A stretch of DNA of 64,000 nucleotides from Comamonas sp. KCTC 72670 (GTDB lineage: Bacteria; Myxococcota; Myxococcia; Myxococcales; Myxococcaceae), in contig BNCN01000001.1 of the NCBI GenBank assembly GCA_014656495.1, positions 372,001 through 436,000 on the forward strand, in the 5' to 3' direction. A program made the position numbers and the translations under genes. The notes beneath the pieces were generated by a model, which worked only from the letters and a program-made list of their open reading frames with translations, was not told the DNA's origin and made no database searches. Positions 1 through 9,254 of this stretch are shown here, piece by piece (within the stretch, counting starts at the first letter, position 1; every line of letters begins with the position of its first letter).

Positions 1-310
1 TGCCGATGCCCGGGATGTTCACCAGCACCAGCAGGACGATGGCCGCCAGTAGCAGCGGATAGGCCCAGCGCGCCAGCCGGCGCCAGCCGACCTTCATGGC
101 CATGGCCATGGCGCCCAGCCCGAGGCCCGCGGCGACGAGCTGGCGCTTGAGGAAGTACAGGCTGTCGCCCAGCTTGTCCTGCGCCAGCACCGCGCTGGCG
201 GAGTACACCATCACCAACCCGAAGCTCACCAGCCCGAGCACCGCGCAAAGCAGCACCGGGTCGAAGCGCACGAGGGCGGTGGACGGAGAAGGAGGAGAAG
301 AGCTCTTCAT
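1..310 (-). CDS. ftsW: FtsW, lipid II polymerase/division protein (N-terminal part only)
   Basis: Only the first ~103 codons are present; the gene runs off the left edge. Reading the minus strand from ATG 310-308 gives a short cytoplasmic Ser/Pro-rich head, a membrane segment ending in a GLVMVYSAS motif typical of SEDS proteins, then a DSLYFLKRQL segment and a second hydrophobic stretch. FtsW is the septal peptidoglycan glycosyltransferase that works with the class B PBP FtsI, encoded further upstream in this operon. It starts 4 bp after the murD stop, as in the standard murD-ftsW order of dcw clusters. The SEDS paralogue RodA is the alternative, but the context favours FtsW. Confidence 0.93.
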   Translation of the reverse strand, partial: MKSSSPPSPSTALVRFDPVLLCAVLGLVSFGLVMVYSASAVLAQDKLGDSLYFLKRQLVAAGLGLGAMAMAMKVGWRRLARWAYPLLLAAIVLLVLVNIPGIG

Positions 311-314
311 GCCG

Positions 315-1682
315 TCACAGCGCCTCCACCAGGCGCTTGAACGTCTCGCCCCGGTCCTCGAAGTTCTTGAACTGGTCGAAGGACGCGCACGCGGGCGACA
401 GCAGCACCGTGTCTCCGGGCCGCGTCAGCTCCCGCGCCTTCGCCACGGCCCCCGCCAGGGTGCCGCACGCGTGGACCTCCGCGGCGCCGGCATAGGCCCG
501 GGCCAGCGTGTCCGCGTCGTCGCCCATGGTGAGCACGCCCTTCACCTTCCCCCGCCCCGCCGCCACCATGGGCGCGTACGGCGCGCCCTTGCCCTTGCCG
601 CCGGCGATCAGCCACACGCCGCTGGTGAACGCGCGCAGCGCCACCAGCACCGAGTCCACGTTGGTGGCCTTGGAGTCGTTCACCCACTCGACGCCGTCCA
701 GCGTGCGCACGCTCTCCAGCCGGTGCGGCAGGCCCGGGTAGCCATCCAGCCCGGCCTGCACCGCGCCCGACGCCACGCCGCCCAGGCGCGCCAGCAGGGC
801 CGCCGCCATCGCGTTCTGCGCGTTGTGGGCCCCACGCAGCGCGCGGTTCGTCAGCGTGTAGTGCTCGCCCAGGAACGCCAGCCGGAAGCCGCCCGGCTCC
901 GCCACCGCCAGCCCCGCGAGCTTCGGCGCGTCCACCACCGGCGTGCCCGTGAGGCTGAAGCCGTACACCGGCGCCCTCGCGGCGCGCGCCAGGCCCATCA
1001 CGTCCGCGTCGTCCGCGTTCACCACCGCGAAGTCCCCGGCCTGCTGGCTCTGGAAGATGCGCGCCTTCGCCTCGCCGTACGCGGCGTGGCTGGGGTAGCG
1101 GTCGATGTGGTCCGGCGTCAGGTTGAGGATGGCCGCGCCGCGAGGGCGCAGCGCGCGGATGCCCTCCAACTGGTAGCTGGACAGCTCCACCACCAGCGCG
1201 TCCCAGTCCGCCGGGGCCATGGCCGCTTCACTGAAGGGCCGGCCCAGGTTCCCACCCACGAAGGTGCGCTTGCCGCCGGTGGCGAAGAGCGTGCCCGTGA
1301 GCGCCGTGGTGGTGCTCTTGCCGTTGGTGCCGGTGATGCCGAACAGCGGCACGCTCGCGAGCAGCCGGCCCGCCAGCTCCACCTCGCCCCAGATGGCCAC
1401 GCCCGCCGCGCGCGCGGCTTGGATTTCCGGCAGCGCCAGGGGCACGCCCGGGCTCACCACCACCAGGTCCTGCGAGGCGAGCAGCCCCGGCGGCGTGGGG
1501 CCCGACACCAGCGTGGCGCCCAGGGCCTTCACCTCGTGCCCCACCGCGCCCAGCGCGTCGTCGGAGCGCGCGTCCAGCGCCGTGACGTCCGCGCCGTGCT
1601 GACGCAGCAGGCGCAGCGCGGCCACGCCGCTCTTCGCGAGCCCGAACACCAGCACCTTCTGACCGGACAGCGCCAACGTCAT
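315..1682 (-). CDS. murD: UDP-N-acetylmuramoylalanine--D-glutamate ligase
   Basis: A 455-residue cytoplasmic Mur ligase adding D-Glu to UDP-MurNAc-L-Ala. An N-terminal Rossmann region (VLVFGLAKSGVAALRLL) is followed by the ATP-binding GTNGKSTTTALTGTLF motif near residues 115-130. A central NLTPDHIDRYPSHAAYGEAK segment and a C-terminal WVNDSKATNVDSVLVAL segment (substrate-binding SKATN) follow. Length matches the family (about 440-460). It starts 19 bp after mraY and ends 4 bp before ftsW, so it is part of the dcw operon. Confidence 0.97.
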   Translation of the reverse strand: MTLALSGQKVLVFGLAKSGVAALRLLRQHGADVTALDARSDDALGAVGHEVKALGATLVSGPTPPGLLASQDLVVVSPGVPLALPEIQAARAAGVAIWGEVELAGRLLASVPLFGITGTNGKSTTTALTGTLFATGGKRTFVGGNLGRPFSEAAMAPADWDALVVELSSYQLEGIRALRPRGAAILNLTPDHIDRYPSHAAYGEAKARIFQSQQAGDFAVVNADDADVMGLARAARAPVYGFSLTGTPVVDAPKLAGLAVAEPGGFRLAFLGEHYTLTNRALRGAHNAQNAMAAALLARLGGVASGAVQAGLDGYPGLPHRLESVRTLDGVEWVNDSKATNVDSVLVALRAFTSGVWLIAGGKGKGAPYAPMVAAGRGKVKGVLTMGDDADTLARAYAGAAEVHACGTLAGAVAKARELTRPGDTVLLSPACASFDQFKNFEDRGETFKRLVEAL

Positions 1683-1701
1683 GGCCGTGCCACCTCCGGG
1701 T

Positions 1702-2880
1702 TCAGCGCAGCTTCAGGGACAGGAGCGCCACGCCACCACAGAGGATGGAGACGATCCAGAAACGGACGATGATCTTCGGCTCCGCCATTCCTTTGAGCTC
1801 GAAGTGGTGGTGCACCGGCGCCATCTTGAAGACGCGCTTGCCCGTCATCTTGAAGGACGTGACTTGAATCATCACGCTCAGGATTTCGGCGAAGAAGATG
1901 CCGTGGATGATGGCGGAGACGACCTCGTTCTTGGACAGCATCGCCAGCCCGCCCAGCGCGCCGCCCAGGGCCAGCGAGCCGATGTCGCCCATGAAGACGG
2001 AGGCCGGGTAGGTGTTGAACCACAGGAACGAGATGCCCGCGCCCACGATGGCCGCGCAGAACACCGCCAGCTCCGCGCCGCCCGGCACCTGGAGGATGCC
2101 CAGGTACTGGTACAGCGGCGTGGCCACCAGCTTCGACACGCCGCCCGTCACCTCGTAGTCCGCGATGCTCAGCGTGGTGCCCGCCACGTAGCAGAGCACC
2201 GCGAAGGTGATGGCGGAGACGATGGTGGGGACGATGGCCAGGCCGTCCAGGCCGTCCGTGAGGTTCACCGCGTTGGACGTGCCCACGACGACGATCCACG
2301 CGAAGAAGACGTAGAACCAGCCCAGGTCCGGGTTGAACCAGCGCGTGGGGATGAAGGGCAGCGTCAGCTTCGTGTTGATGAGCAGCGTGGGCCCGAAGGA
2401 GCCATCCGGCAGCGTCCACGTCGTCAGCAGGCCGAACACGGCGACGAGGAAGAAGAAGGTCTGCAGCACCATCTTCTTGCGCCCGGCCAGGCCCTTGGAG
2501 TTGCGCTTGGACAGCTTGAGCCAGTCATCCAGGAAGCCGATGAAGCCGTAGCCCAGCGTGAGCAGCAGCATCACCCACACGGCGCGGCTCTTCAGGTCCG
2601 CGAACAGCAGCGTGCCCGCCGCGATGCACAGGAGGATGAGCGAGCCACCCATGGTGGGCGTGCCCTTCTTCTTCTGGTGCGAGTCCGGCGTGTCCTCGCG
2701 CACGTTGCTCTGCCCGTGCTGCTTCAGGCGCAGCCGGGCGATGAGCTTGGGCCCGATGAGCATGCCGAGCAGCAGCGCGAAGACGCCCGCGGCGATGATG
2801 CGGAAGGTGGGGTAGCGCAGAAAGTTGAGGACGCGCCCCGCCTCCGTGTTCTGGATGACCTCGTAGAGGAGGTACAGCAC
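1702..2880 (-). CDS. mraY: Phospho-N-acetylmuramoyl-pentapeptide-transferase
   Basis: Integral membrane enzyme that transfers phospho-MurNAc-pentapeptide to undecaprenyl phosphate, making lipid I. Multiple membrane helices carry the family motifs: GFLDDWLKLSKRNSKGL (the DDxxK site), NLTDGLDGLA and, near the C-terminus, PVHHHFE. I chose the GTG at 2880-2878. It shares one base with the murF stop codon, it is followed directly by the conserved LYLLYEVIQ sequence, and the reading frame upstream of it is murF-antiparallel noise. The product is 392 residues, somewhat longer than the ~360 of E. coli because of enlarged loops around residues 90 and 220. Confidence 0.96.
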   Translation of the reverse strand: MLYLLYEVIQNTEAGRVLNFLRYPTFRIIAAGVFALLLGMLIGPKLIARLRLKQHGQSNVREDTPDSHQKKKGTPTMGGSLILLCIAAGTLLFADLKSRAVWVMLLLTLGYGFIGFLDDWLKLSKRNSKGLAGRKKMVLQTFFFLVAVFGLLTTWTLPDGSFGPTLLINTKLTLPFIPTRWFNPDLGWFYVFFAWIVVVGTSNAVNLTDGLDGLAIVPTIVSAITFAVLCYVAGTTLSIADYEVTGGVSKLVATPLYQYLGILQVPGGAELAVFCAAIVGAGISFLWFNTYPASVFMGDIGSLALGGALGGLAMLSKNEVVSAIIHGIFFAEILSVMIQVTSFKMTGKRVFKMAPVHHHFELKGMAEPKIIVRFWIVSILCGGVALLSLKLR

Positions 2881-4280
2881 TAGTGATTTCCTCCGGGGAC
2901 GGCCGAGCCCGTCAGGGCGGCCACCACCCGCTCCAGCCGCATGCCGCGGCTGCCCTTCACCAGCACCACGTCCCCTTCGCGAAGCCGCGGCGACAACCAC
3001 GCCATCAGCGGCTCCACCTCGGTGAAGTGGGCGGCGGATTCACCCATGGAAGCGGACTCCCATCCCTTCAGGGAACGGGGTCCGAAAAATGCCGCCAGCG
3101 TCGCGTGCGAGGGCACCTGGCGGCCCAGGCGCGCGTGCTCCTCGAGCTCGCCCGGTCCCAGCTCCAGCATGTCCCCCAGCACCACCACCGCCCGGCCGCC
3201 CGCGGACACCAGCGTGCCCAGCGTCTCCAGCGCGGCGTCCATGGAGGCCGGGTTCGCGTTGTAACAGTCGTCGATGACCGTCACGCCGTGCTGCCCGTCC
3301 ACCACGTTGAGGCGCCGTGAATACGGCCGGGCCGACTCCAGGCCCCGCACGCACTCCTCCGGCGTGTAACCCAGCGCCAGCGCCACCGCGAAGGCCGCCG
3401 TCGCGTTCTGCGCGTTGTGCGGCCCCACGAAATGCAGCCGCACCGGCCACTCGCGGCCCAGGTGCCGCACCGTGGCCACCATGCCCTCGCGGCCCAGCGT
3501 CTTCACGTCCGCCAGGCGCACGTCGGCGTGCTCGGCGCGGCCGAACGTCAGCCGCTGCGCCGTGCTGCGCTCCGCCTGCGCGGGGATGAGCGCGTCATCC
3601 ACGTTCACCACGATGGTGGTGCCGTGGCCCATCTCCTGGAACAGCTCGCCCTCGGCCGCCGCCACGCCCTCGATGCTGCCCAGCCCTTCCAGGTGCTCGG
3701 GCTGGACCACGGTGATGACACCGGCATCCGGGAGGACGACGCGCGTGAGCCGCTCGATTTCCCCCGGCTGGTTCATCCCCACTTCGATGACCGCCGCCAC
3801 GTGGTGCGGCTCCAGCCGGAAGAGCGTCAGCGGGACGCCAATCTCGTTGTTGAGGTTGCCCTCGGTCTTCAGCGCCGGCCCGCGCGTGCCCAGGATGGCG
3901 CCCACCATCTCCTTGGTGGTCGTCTTCCCGTTGGAGCCGCCCACCGCGCACACCGGAAGCCGGAAGCGCTGTCGGTGGTGCCGCCCCAGCGCGCCCAGCG
4001 CCCGCAGGGTGTCCTCCACTTCATAGAGGACCAGCCCTTCGGGCAGCGCGGGCAGGGGGCGCCCGCGCGCCACCACCGCGCCGGCCGCCCCGCCCTTCGC
4101 CGCGGCGTCCACGAAAGCGTGGGCGTCGAAGCGCTCACCCACCAGGGCCACGAACAGGCACCCGGGGGTGAGTGCCCGGGTGTCGGTACAGACGGTAGCG
4201 TAGGCGGCCGGGGCCGGGCCGCCACGCCGGGTCGCCCCGGTCGCCTGCACCACCTCTTCGTCGCTGAAGGAAGCTGCCAT
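2880..4280 (-). CDS. murF: UDP-N-acetylmuramoyl-tripeptide--D-alanyl-D-alanine ligase
   Basis: A 466-residue Mur ligase that adds D-Ala-D-Ala to UDP-MurNAc-tripeptide. Visible features are an N-terminal UDP-substrate domain (VCTDTRALTPGCLFVALVGERFDAH), the ATP-binding GGSNGKTTTKEMVGAIL motif around residue 115, a central GMNQPGEIERL segment typical of MurF, and a C-terminal IDDCYNANPASM motif. It lies 44 bp after murE and overlaps the mraY start by one base. The final ~10 residues (GSAVPGGNH) are a non-conserved tail. Confidence 0.96.
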   Translation of the reverse strand: MAASFSDEEVVQATGATRRGGPAPAAYATVCTDTRALTPGCLFVALVGERFDAHAFVDAAAKGGAAGAVVARGRPLPALPEGLVLYEVEDTLRALGALGRHHRQRFRLPVCAVGGSNGKTTTKEMVGAILGTRGPALKTEGNLNNEIGVPLTLFRLEPHHVAAVIEVGMNQPGEIERLTRVVLPDAGVITVVQPEHLEGLGSIEGVAAAEGELFQEMGHGTTIVVNVDDALIPAQAERSTAQRLTFGRAEHADVRLADVKTLGREGMVATVRHLGREWPVRLHFVGPHNAQNATAAFAVALALGYTPEECVRGLESARPYSRRLNVVDGQHGVTVIDDCYNANPASMDAALETLGTLVSAGGRAVVVLGDMLELGPGELEEHARLGRQVPSHATLAAFFGPRSLKGWESASMGESAAHFTEVEPLMAWLSPRLREGDVVLVKGSRGMRLERVVAALTGSAVPGGNH

Positions 4281-4324
4281 GGTGTGAGAGATGGGCGGGT
4301 CGACGGGGCGCTTGCGGCCTTGCG

Positions 4325-5848
4325 TTAGCCAGCGGTGCGGTTGGCCAGCGCCTTCGCGGCCACCTGCCGGTCGTCGAAGGCGAGCTTCTCCGTCCCGACC
4401 TGCTGGTACGTCTCGTGGCCCTTGCCCGCGATGAGGACGACGTCGTCCGCGGACGCCAGGCCAATGGCCTGCTCGATGGCCGCGCGGCGATCCGCGTCGA
4501 CCAGGTAGCCCTTCTCACCGCTCTTCGCCTTGGCGGCGGAGATGCGGCGCAGGCCGCTCTTCTCGATGCCCGCGGCCACCTGGGAGATGATCTCCTCCGG
4601 GTCCTCGGTGCGGGGGTTGTCGCTGGTGATGACGGCCAGGTCGGCGCCCTCACCGGCCACCGCGCCCATCAGCGGACGCTTGCCCTTGTCACGGTCCCCG
4701 CCGCAGCCGAACACCGCGATGACGCGGCCCTTGGCCAGCGAGCGCGCCGCCTCGATGGAGCGCTTGAGCGCGTCATCCGTGTGCGCGTAGTCCACCAGCA
4801 CCGCGGGGGCGCCGGACGGACCGTAGTTCTCCACGCGCTCCATGCGGCCGGCGACCGGCATCATCCGCTCGACGCCTTCCTGCACGTCGCGCCGCGCGAA
4901 GCCCGCGCCCAGGCCAATGCCCACCGCCAGGAGGATGTTCTCCAGGTTGTGGGGCCCCAGGAGCTTGCTCTTGAGCGGGATGTCACCCGCCGGCGTCTTC
5001 AGCACGCCCTTGATGCCCTGGAGCGAGAAGCTCACGTCGGCCGCGGAGATCTCCCCGGAGCCCTGACGGCTGAACTTCCACGCCATGCGCTTCTGGCCGC
5101 GCTGCTCGTTGTAGATGCGGCTGGCGTAGGTGTCGTCGCCGTTCACCACCGCCACGCCCGTGGCGGACAGGTTCTCCGCGAACAGCTTCCGCTTGGACTG
5201 GAAGTAGTCCTCCATGTCCTTGTGGTAGTCGAGGTGGTCACGGCTCAGGTTGGAGAAGCCCGCCGCCTTGAAGGTCAGCCCGTGCACGCGCTCCTGCGCG
5301 AGCGCATGGCTGGACACCTCCATGATGACCGTCTCCACCCCCGCGTCCACCATCTCCCGGAGGATGCGGTGCAGCTCCAGCGGGTCCGGCGTCGTGTTCG
5401 CGCACTCCACCGTCTTCCCGGCGAACTTGTAGCCCAGCGTCCCGATGACACCCGTGGACGCATACGTCGCCGAGCTGATCGCCTCCAGCAGGTAGCTGGT
5501 GGTGGTCTTCCCGTTCGTCCCGGTGAGGGCCAGCAACGTCAGCTGGTCCGCCGGGCGGCCATAGAAGTTGGCCGCGATGAGCGCCAGCGCCTTCCGGGCG
5601 CTGCCCACCTTGAAGAAGGGCACCTGCGAGGACGGCACCGGCTTCTCCGACACCACCGCCACGGCGCCACGGGACACGGCCTCACCGATGAACTGGGCCC
5701 CATCCTCCTTCGTGCCAGGAATGGCGACGAACAGGTCTCCCGGCTTCACGCGCCGCGAGTCCTGCGTCACACCGGTGACGTCAACCGCGGAACGGCCGCC
5801 CGAGGTCTGCTCGGCACCACATCCTGCGAGGACATCCGTCAGCTTCAT
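4325..5848 (-). CDS. murE: UDP-MurNAc-L-Ala-D-Glu--meso-diaminopimelate ligase
   Basis: A 507-residue Mur ligase adding the third stem-peptide residue. The ATP site is LTGTNGKTTTSYLLEAI near residue 110. The motif DNPRTEDP near residue 410 carries the DNPR signature that in this family marks specificity for meso-diaminopimelate rather than lysine, so the wall is predicted to be DAP-type. GKGHETYQ near the C-terminus is also conserved. The ATG at 5848 is preceded by a purine-rich GGGGAAGAG element. It lies 51 bp after ftsI in the dcw operon. Confidence 0.97.
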   Translation of the reverse strand: MKLTDVLAGCGAEQTSGGRSAVDVTGVTQDSRRVKPGDLFVAIPGTKEDGAQFIGEAVSRGAVAVVSEKPVPSSQVPFFKVGSARKALALIAANFYGRPADQLTLLALTGTNGKTTTSYLLEAISSATYASTGVIGTLGYKFAGKTVECANTTPDPLELHRILREMVDAGVETVIMEVSSHALAQERVHGLTFKAAGFSNLSRDHLDYHKDMEDYFQSKRKLFAENLSATGVAVVNGDDTYASRIYNEQRGQKRMAWKFSRQGSGEISAADVSFSLQGIKGVLKTPAGDIPLKSKLLGPHNLENILLAVGIGLGAGFARRDVQEGVERMMPVAGRMERVENYGPSGAPAVLVDYAHTDDALKRSIEAARSLAKGRVIAVFGCGGDRDKGKRPLMGAVAGEGADLAVITSDNPRTEDPEEIISQVAAGIEKSGLRRISAAKAKSGEKGYLVDADRRAAIEQAIGLASADDVVLIAGKGHETYQQVGTEKLAFDDRQVAAKALANRTAG

Positions 5849-5899
5849 CTCTTCCCCTTCACACGCATTGCAAGAGCGGGGCCTGGAGCGGACGCGGCC

Positions 5900-7918
5900 T
5901 TATTGCCGCGCGGCGAGCTCCAGCGTCACCCGGGCCCCCTTCTCCACCAGTGAACCGGCGGCGGGGGTTTGAGATACCACGCGTCCACTGCCCAACACCT
6001 GTGGCTCTAGCGCCGCGGCGAGCAGCTTCACCACGGCCTCACGTCCTACTTCGCCCTGAAGGTCCGGCACACGAACCGTGCCAGGCTCAGGGGTCTCCGT
6101 CACCGCGTCCGCGAGCGCCGTCCGGGCGGCACCGGTGGGCTTGGCCCCCGGCTTCGCCGCGGCAGGCGCGGGGGACACGGCGGCCACGGCCACCTCGGGT
6201 GCCACCGTCCGGGACGGGGGCACGGCCAGGTGGGCCATGGCGGCGGTCGCAATCTCCTTGAAAGCAGGGGCAGCCACGAGCCCCCCGTATACGTCCGTCT
6301 TCGGTTCGTCCACTACGACAAGAATCACGGCGCGAGGAGACTCGGCCGGTACCACGCCAACGAAGGAGGCGATCCGCTTGTCCGAATACCCCCGCGCCAC
6401 CGGATCCGCCTTCTGGGCGGTGCCCGTCTTTCCGGCCACCCGGTAGTCCTCCATGGCGGCCTTGGTGGCCGTCCCTCCCTTGACCACCACGCTTTCGAGC
6501 ATGCCCACGACCTGCCGGGCGACCTTCGTCGACACCACCCTTCGCAGCTCCGTGGGACGGTTTTCCAGCAGAACGACCCCGTCCGGGTCCACCACCTTCG
6601 ACACCAGATAGGGCCGCATCAGCACCCCATCGTTCGCCAGCGCACCATAGGCCGCCGCAATCTGCACCGCGGTGGCCGTCATCCCCTGACCGAACGACTG
6701 GGTGGCCAGGGAGACCTCCGCCTTCGGGTACGGGATGACGCCCCGCCCCTCGCCCGGCAGGGACAGGCCCGTGCGCTCGGCGAAGCCGAAGGCATGATAG
6801 CCCTTCAGGAACTTCTCGCGCCCCATCGTCTGGGCGATCTTCGCCATGCAGATGTTGGAGGACACCTGCAGGATGCCCTGCGGGGTGAGCCAGCCGTAAG
6901 AGTGGGTGTCGTTGATGGTGTGGCGGCCCACCCGCCAGGCGCCGTTCTCGCAGAAGAACAGGCTGTCGGCGGTGATGGCCTTCTCTTCCAGGGCGGCGGC
7001 CACGACCATGGACTTCAGCGTGGAGCCGGGCTCGAAGGTGTCCAGGGCGGCGCGGTTGCGCATGGCCGTGCGCGAGCTGGACTCGGGCGTGTTCGGGTTG
7101 AAGCGCGGGTGGTTGGCCACCGCGAGCAGCTCGCCCGTGCGGGGGTCCAACACCACCGCCATGCCGGCCACGGCCTTGGCGTCCTCCACCGCGCGGCTGA
7201 GCGCCTTCTCCGCGACGTACTGGAGGTGCCGGTCCAGCGTCAGCGTGACGGCGGCGCCCTGGCGCTGGAGCGGATCCAACGCGCCCTGCACCAGCAGCTT
7301 GCGGCCCTTGGCGTCGCGGAAGCCGGAGGTGCTCGAGTTCTGTCCGGACAGCTCGTCCTGGAAGGCCAGCTCCAGGCCCTCCAGGCCGCGGCCGTCCATG
7401 CCCACCGTGCCCACCACGTGCGCGCCCAGCTCCCGCTGCGGGTAGAAGCGCTTGGGCTCCTTGGAGAAGCCCATGCCGGGCAGCTCCAGCGCCTTCACCG
7501 CGGCGACCTCGGCGGGCTTGGCCTGGCGCTTCACCCAGGCGAAGCGCTTGGCCCGCGACAGGCGCGCGTGCAGCTCGTCCGCGTCCAGCTTGAGCGCCTT
7601 GGCCAGCGAGCGGGACGCGGCCTTCACGTCCGGCAGCATGGAGGGGTCCACCCAGATGGAGTCCACCTCCACGCTCTGCGCCAGCGGCGCGCCCCGGCGG
7701 TCGAAGATGTCGCCGCGGCGGGCCGGAATCTCGATGTGCCGGACGTACTGGTCCTGCGCCAGGCCGCGCAGCTTCTCCTGCTCGAAGACCTGGAGCTGCA
7801 CCGCACGACCGAAGGCGACGCCCAGAAGCATCAGGAACAGCCCGAACAGCAGCCGGACCCGCAGCTTCAGCCATTTCGCGTTGGGCTCGGGAGCCCGCGC
7901 CGCCTTGAAGTCCCTCAC
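5900..7918 (-). CDS. ftsI: Peptidoglycan transpeptidase FtsI (PBP3-type) with a PASTA domain
   Basis: Class B penicillin-binding protein for septal cross-linking, 672 residues. It has a cytoplasmic head, one membrane helix (residues ~22-44), a dimerisation domain (RRGDIFDRRGAPLA), then the transpeptidase with all three active-site motifs: FEPGSTLKSM (SxxK), SSNICMAK (SxN) and KTGTAQK (KTG). A Pro/Ala linker leads to a single C-terminal PASTA domain (about residues 610-670). PASTA domains are usual in Gram-positive and myxobacterial PBPs but absent from E. coli FtsI. The GTG start overlaps the ftsL stop as GTGA, so the two are probably translationally coupled. Confidence 0.95.
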   Translation of the reverse strand: MRDFKAARAPEPNAKWLKLRVRLLFGLFLMLLGVAFGRAVQLQVFEQEKLRGLAQDQYVRHIEIPARRGDIFDRRGAPLAQSVEVDSIWVDPSMLPDVKAASRSLAKALKLDADELHARLSRAKRFAWVKRQAKPAEVAAVKALELPGMGFSKEPKRFYPQRELGAHVVGTVGMDGRGLEGLELAFQDELSGQNSSTSGFRDAKGRKLLVQGALDPLQRQGAAVTLTLDRHLQYVAEKALSRAVEDAKAVAGMAVVLDPRTGELLAVANHPRFNPNTPESSSRTAMRNRAALDTFEPGSTLKSMVVAAALEEKAITADSLFFCENGAWRVGRHTINDTHSYGWLTPQGILQVSSNICMAKIAQTMGREKFLKGYHAFGFAERTGLSLPGEGRGVIPYPKAEVSLATQSFGQGMTATAVQIAAAYGALANDGVLMRPYLVSKVVDPDGVVLLENRPTELRRVVSTKVARQVVGMLESVVVKGGTATKAAMEDYRVAGKTGTAQKADPVARGYSDKRIASFVGVVPAESPRAVILVVVDEPKTDVYGGLVAAPAFKEIATAAMAHLAVPPSRTVAPEVAVAAVSPAPAAAKPGAKPTGAARTALADAVTETPEPGTVRVPDLQGEVGREAVVKLLAAALEPQVLGSGRVVSQTPAAGSLVEKGARVTLELAARQ

Positions 7919-8337
7919 CGGCCCGCTCCGGCGCGGCCCGCCACGCGGGTGCTGGGCGGGGCGGCGGGGTCCACCGTCTCCGCGCGCGCGCCGTTGCCAC
8001 GCGCCGGCTTCTCCGCCTGCAGCGACACCACGGCGCCGCCGCGCGGCATGGCCATGTTCAGCTGCTCACGGGCCACGCGCTCCAGCCGGCCCGGCGCCTT
8101 GAGCGTGGCCAGCTCCAGCTTGAGCCGGTCGTTCTCCCGCGTGAGGACACGGCTCTCCGCCTCCTCGCGCGACAGGCGGTAGCCCATGTCCACCACCAGC
8201 ACCCGGCTGGTGACGTGGAGGATGCCCACCGCCACGAAGAGGGCGAAGAGGCACACGGCGGGCAGCAGGTGCAGCAGCACGCCGCCCACCGTCACGGAGG
8301 AACGCAACGCCGAGACCCGGGAGTGCAACTTGCTCAT
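7915..8337 (-). CDS. ftsL: Cell division protein FtsL
   Basis: A 140-residue bitopic protein with a short cytoplasmic N-terminus, one membrane helix (about residues 18-45), then a coiled-coil stretch ([20 protein letters not shown]) and the [10 protein letters not shown] segment typical of FtsL/FtsB-like proteins. FtsL forms the FtsQLB complex that activates FtsWI. The ATG at 8337 overlaps the rsmH stop as ATGA, and its own stop overlaps the ftsI start. The Ala/Pro/Arg-rich tail (~40 residues) is not conserved. Size, topology and position between rsmH and ftsI support the call. Confidence 0.9.
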   Translation of the reverse strand: MSKLHSRVSALRSSVTVGGVLLHLLPAVCLFALFVAVGILHVTSRVLVVDMGYRLSREEAESRVLTRENDRLKLELATLKAPGRLERVAREQLNMAMPRGGAVVSLQAEKPARGNGARAETVDPAAPPSTRVAGRAGAGR

Positions 8338-9248
8338 CGGAGTTTCTCCACCACGCGAAGATGCGCGCTGCGCGAACGGGGATTGGCCTCGACCTCCGCC
8401 TCGGAGGCGGCCACGGCCTTCTTCGTCACCAGCGCGAAGTCCCCCACGCCGCTGCACACGCAGATGGGCAGCCCCGGCGGACAGGTGCAGCGCCCCGCGA
8501 GCGCGCGGAACGCCTCCTTCACCCTCCGGTCCTCCAGGGAGTGGAAGGCGATGACGGCGGCGCGGCCCCCCACCTTGAGCAGGCCGGGGATGGCGGCCAG
8601 CAGCGCGTCCAGCGCCTCCAGCTCGCCGTTGACGGCCATGCGCAGCGCCTGGAAGGTCCGGGTGGCCACGTGGATGCGGTTGGGCCACGCCTTGCGCGGC
8701 ACCGCCCGCTTCACGACCTCGGCGGCCTCCAGCGTGCGCGTGGGCAGCGCCTTCTTCAGCTCGCGGGCAATGGGCCGGGCGAAGGGCTCTTCTCCGTAGT
8801 CCTTGAGGATGCGGACCAGCTCGCGCTCCTCCGTGGAGGCGATCAGCTCCGCCGCCGTGGGGCCGTCCGGGCCCATGCGCATGTCCAGCGGGCCATCCTT
8901 GGAGAAGGAGAAGCCGCGCTCGGCCACGTCCAGCTGCGGCGACGACACGCCCAGGTCCACCAGCACGCCATCCACGGGGAGCAGGTCCGAGGCGACGCGG
9001 AGCAGCTCCGCGAAGTTCCCCGCCCGGCCCTGGAAGCGCGGGTTGGCGCCCAGGCGCGCGGTGGCCGCGGCGAGCGCCACCGGGTCGCGGTCCACGCCCA
9101 CCACGGACGCGCCTTCGGCGAGCAACGCCTCCGAGTGGCCGCCACCCCCGAGCGTCCCGTCGATGATGACCTTCCCGTCCGCCGGCCGGAGCAGCTCCAC
9201 TGCTTCCCGCAGGAGGACGGTCTGGTGCTGGAAGTCCAGAGCCCCCAC
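8334..9248 (-). CDS. rsmH: 16S rRNA (cytosine1402-N4)-methyltransferase
   Basis: A 304-residue SAM-dependent methyltransferase (formerly MraW) that N4-methylates C1402 of 16S rRNA. The sequence has [15 protein letters not shown] at the N-terminus, the SAM-binding [14 protein letters not shown] motif near residue 35, [15 protein letters not shown] near residue 100, and the C-terminal [14 protein letters not shown] motif. It lies 6 bp after the STAS gene. In most dcw clusters it directly follows mraZ; here one gene intervenes. Confidence 0.97.
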   Translation of the reverse strand: MGALDFQHQTVLLREAVELLRPADGKVIIDGTLGGGGHSEALLAEGASVVGVDRDPVALAAATARLGANPRFQGRAGNFAELLRVASDLLPVDGVLVDLGVSSPQLDVAERGFSFSKDGPLDMRMGPDGPTAAELIASTEERELVRILKDYGEEPFARPIARELKKALPTRTLEAAEVVKRAVPRKAWPNRIHVATRTFQALRMAVNGELEALDALLAAIPGLLKVGGRAAVIAFHSLEDRRVKEAFRALAGRCTCPPGLPICVCSGVGDFALVTKKAVAASEAEVEANPRSRSAHLRVVEKLR

Positions 9249-9254
9249 AGGCCG

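Noticed and set aside
1681..2883. 400-codon plus-strand frame over mraY
   Set aside because: Gln/His/Arg/Glu-rich with no recognisable fold; mraY motifs on the minus strand are unambiguous.
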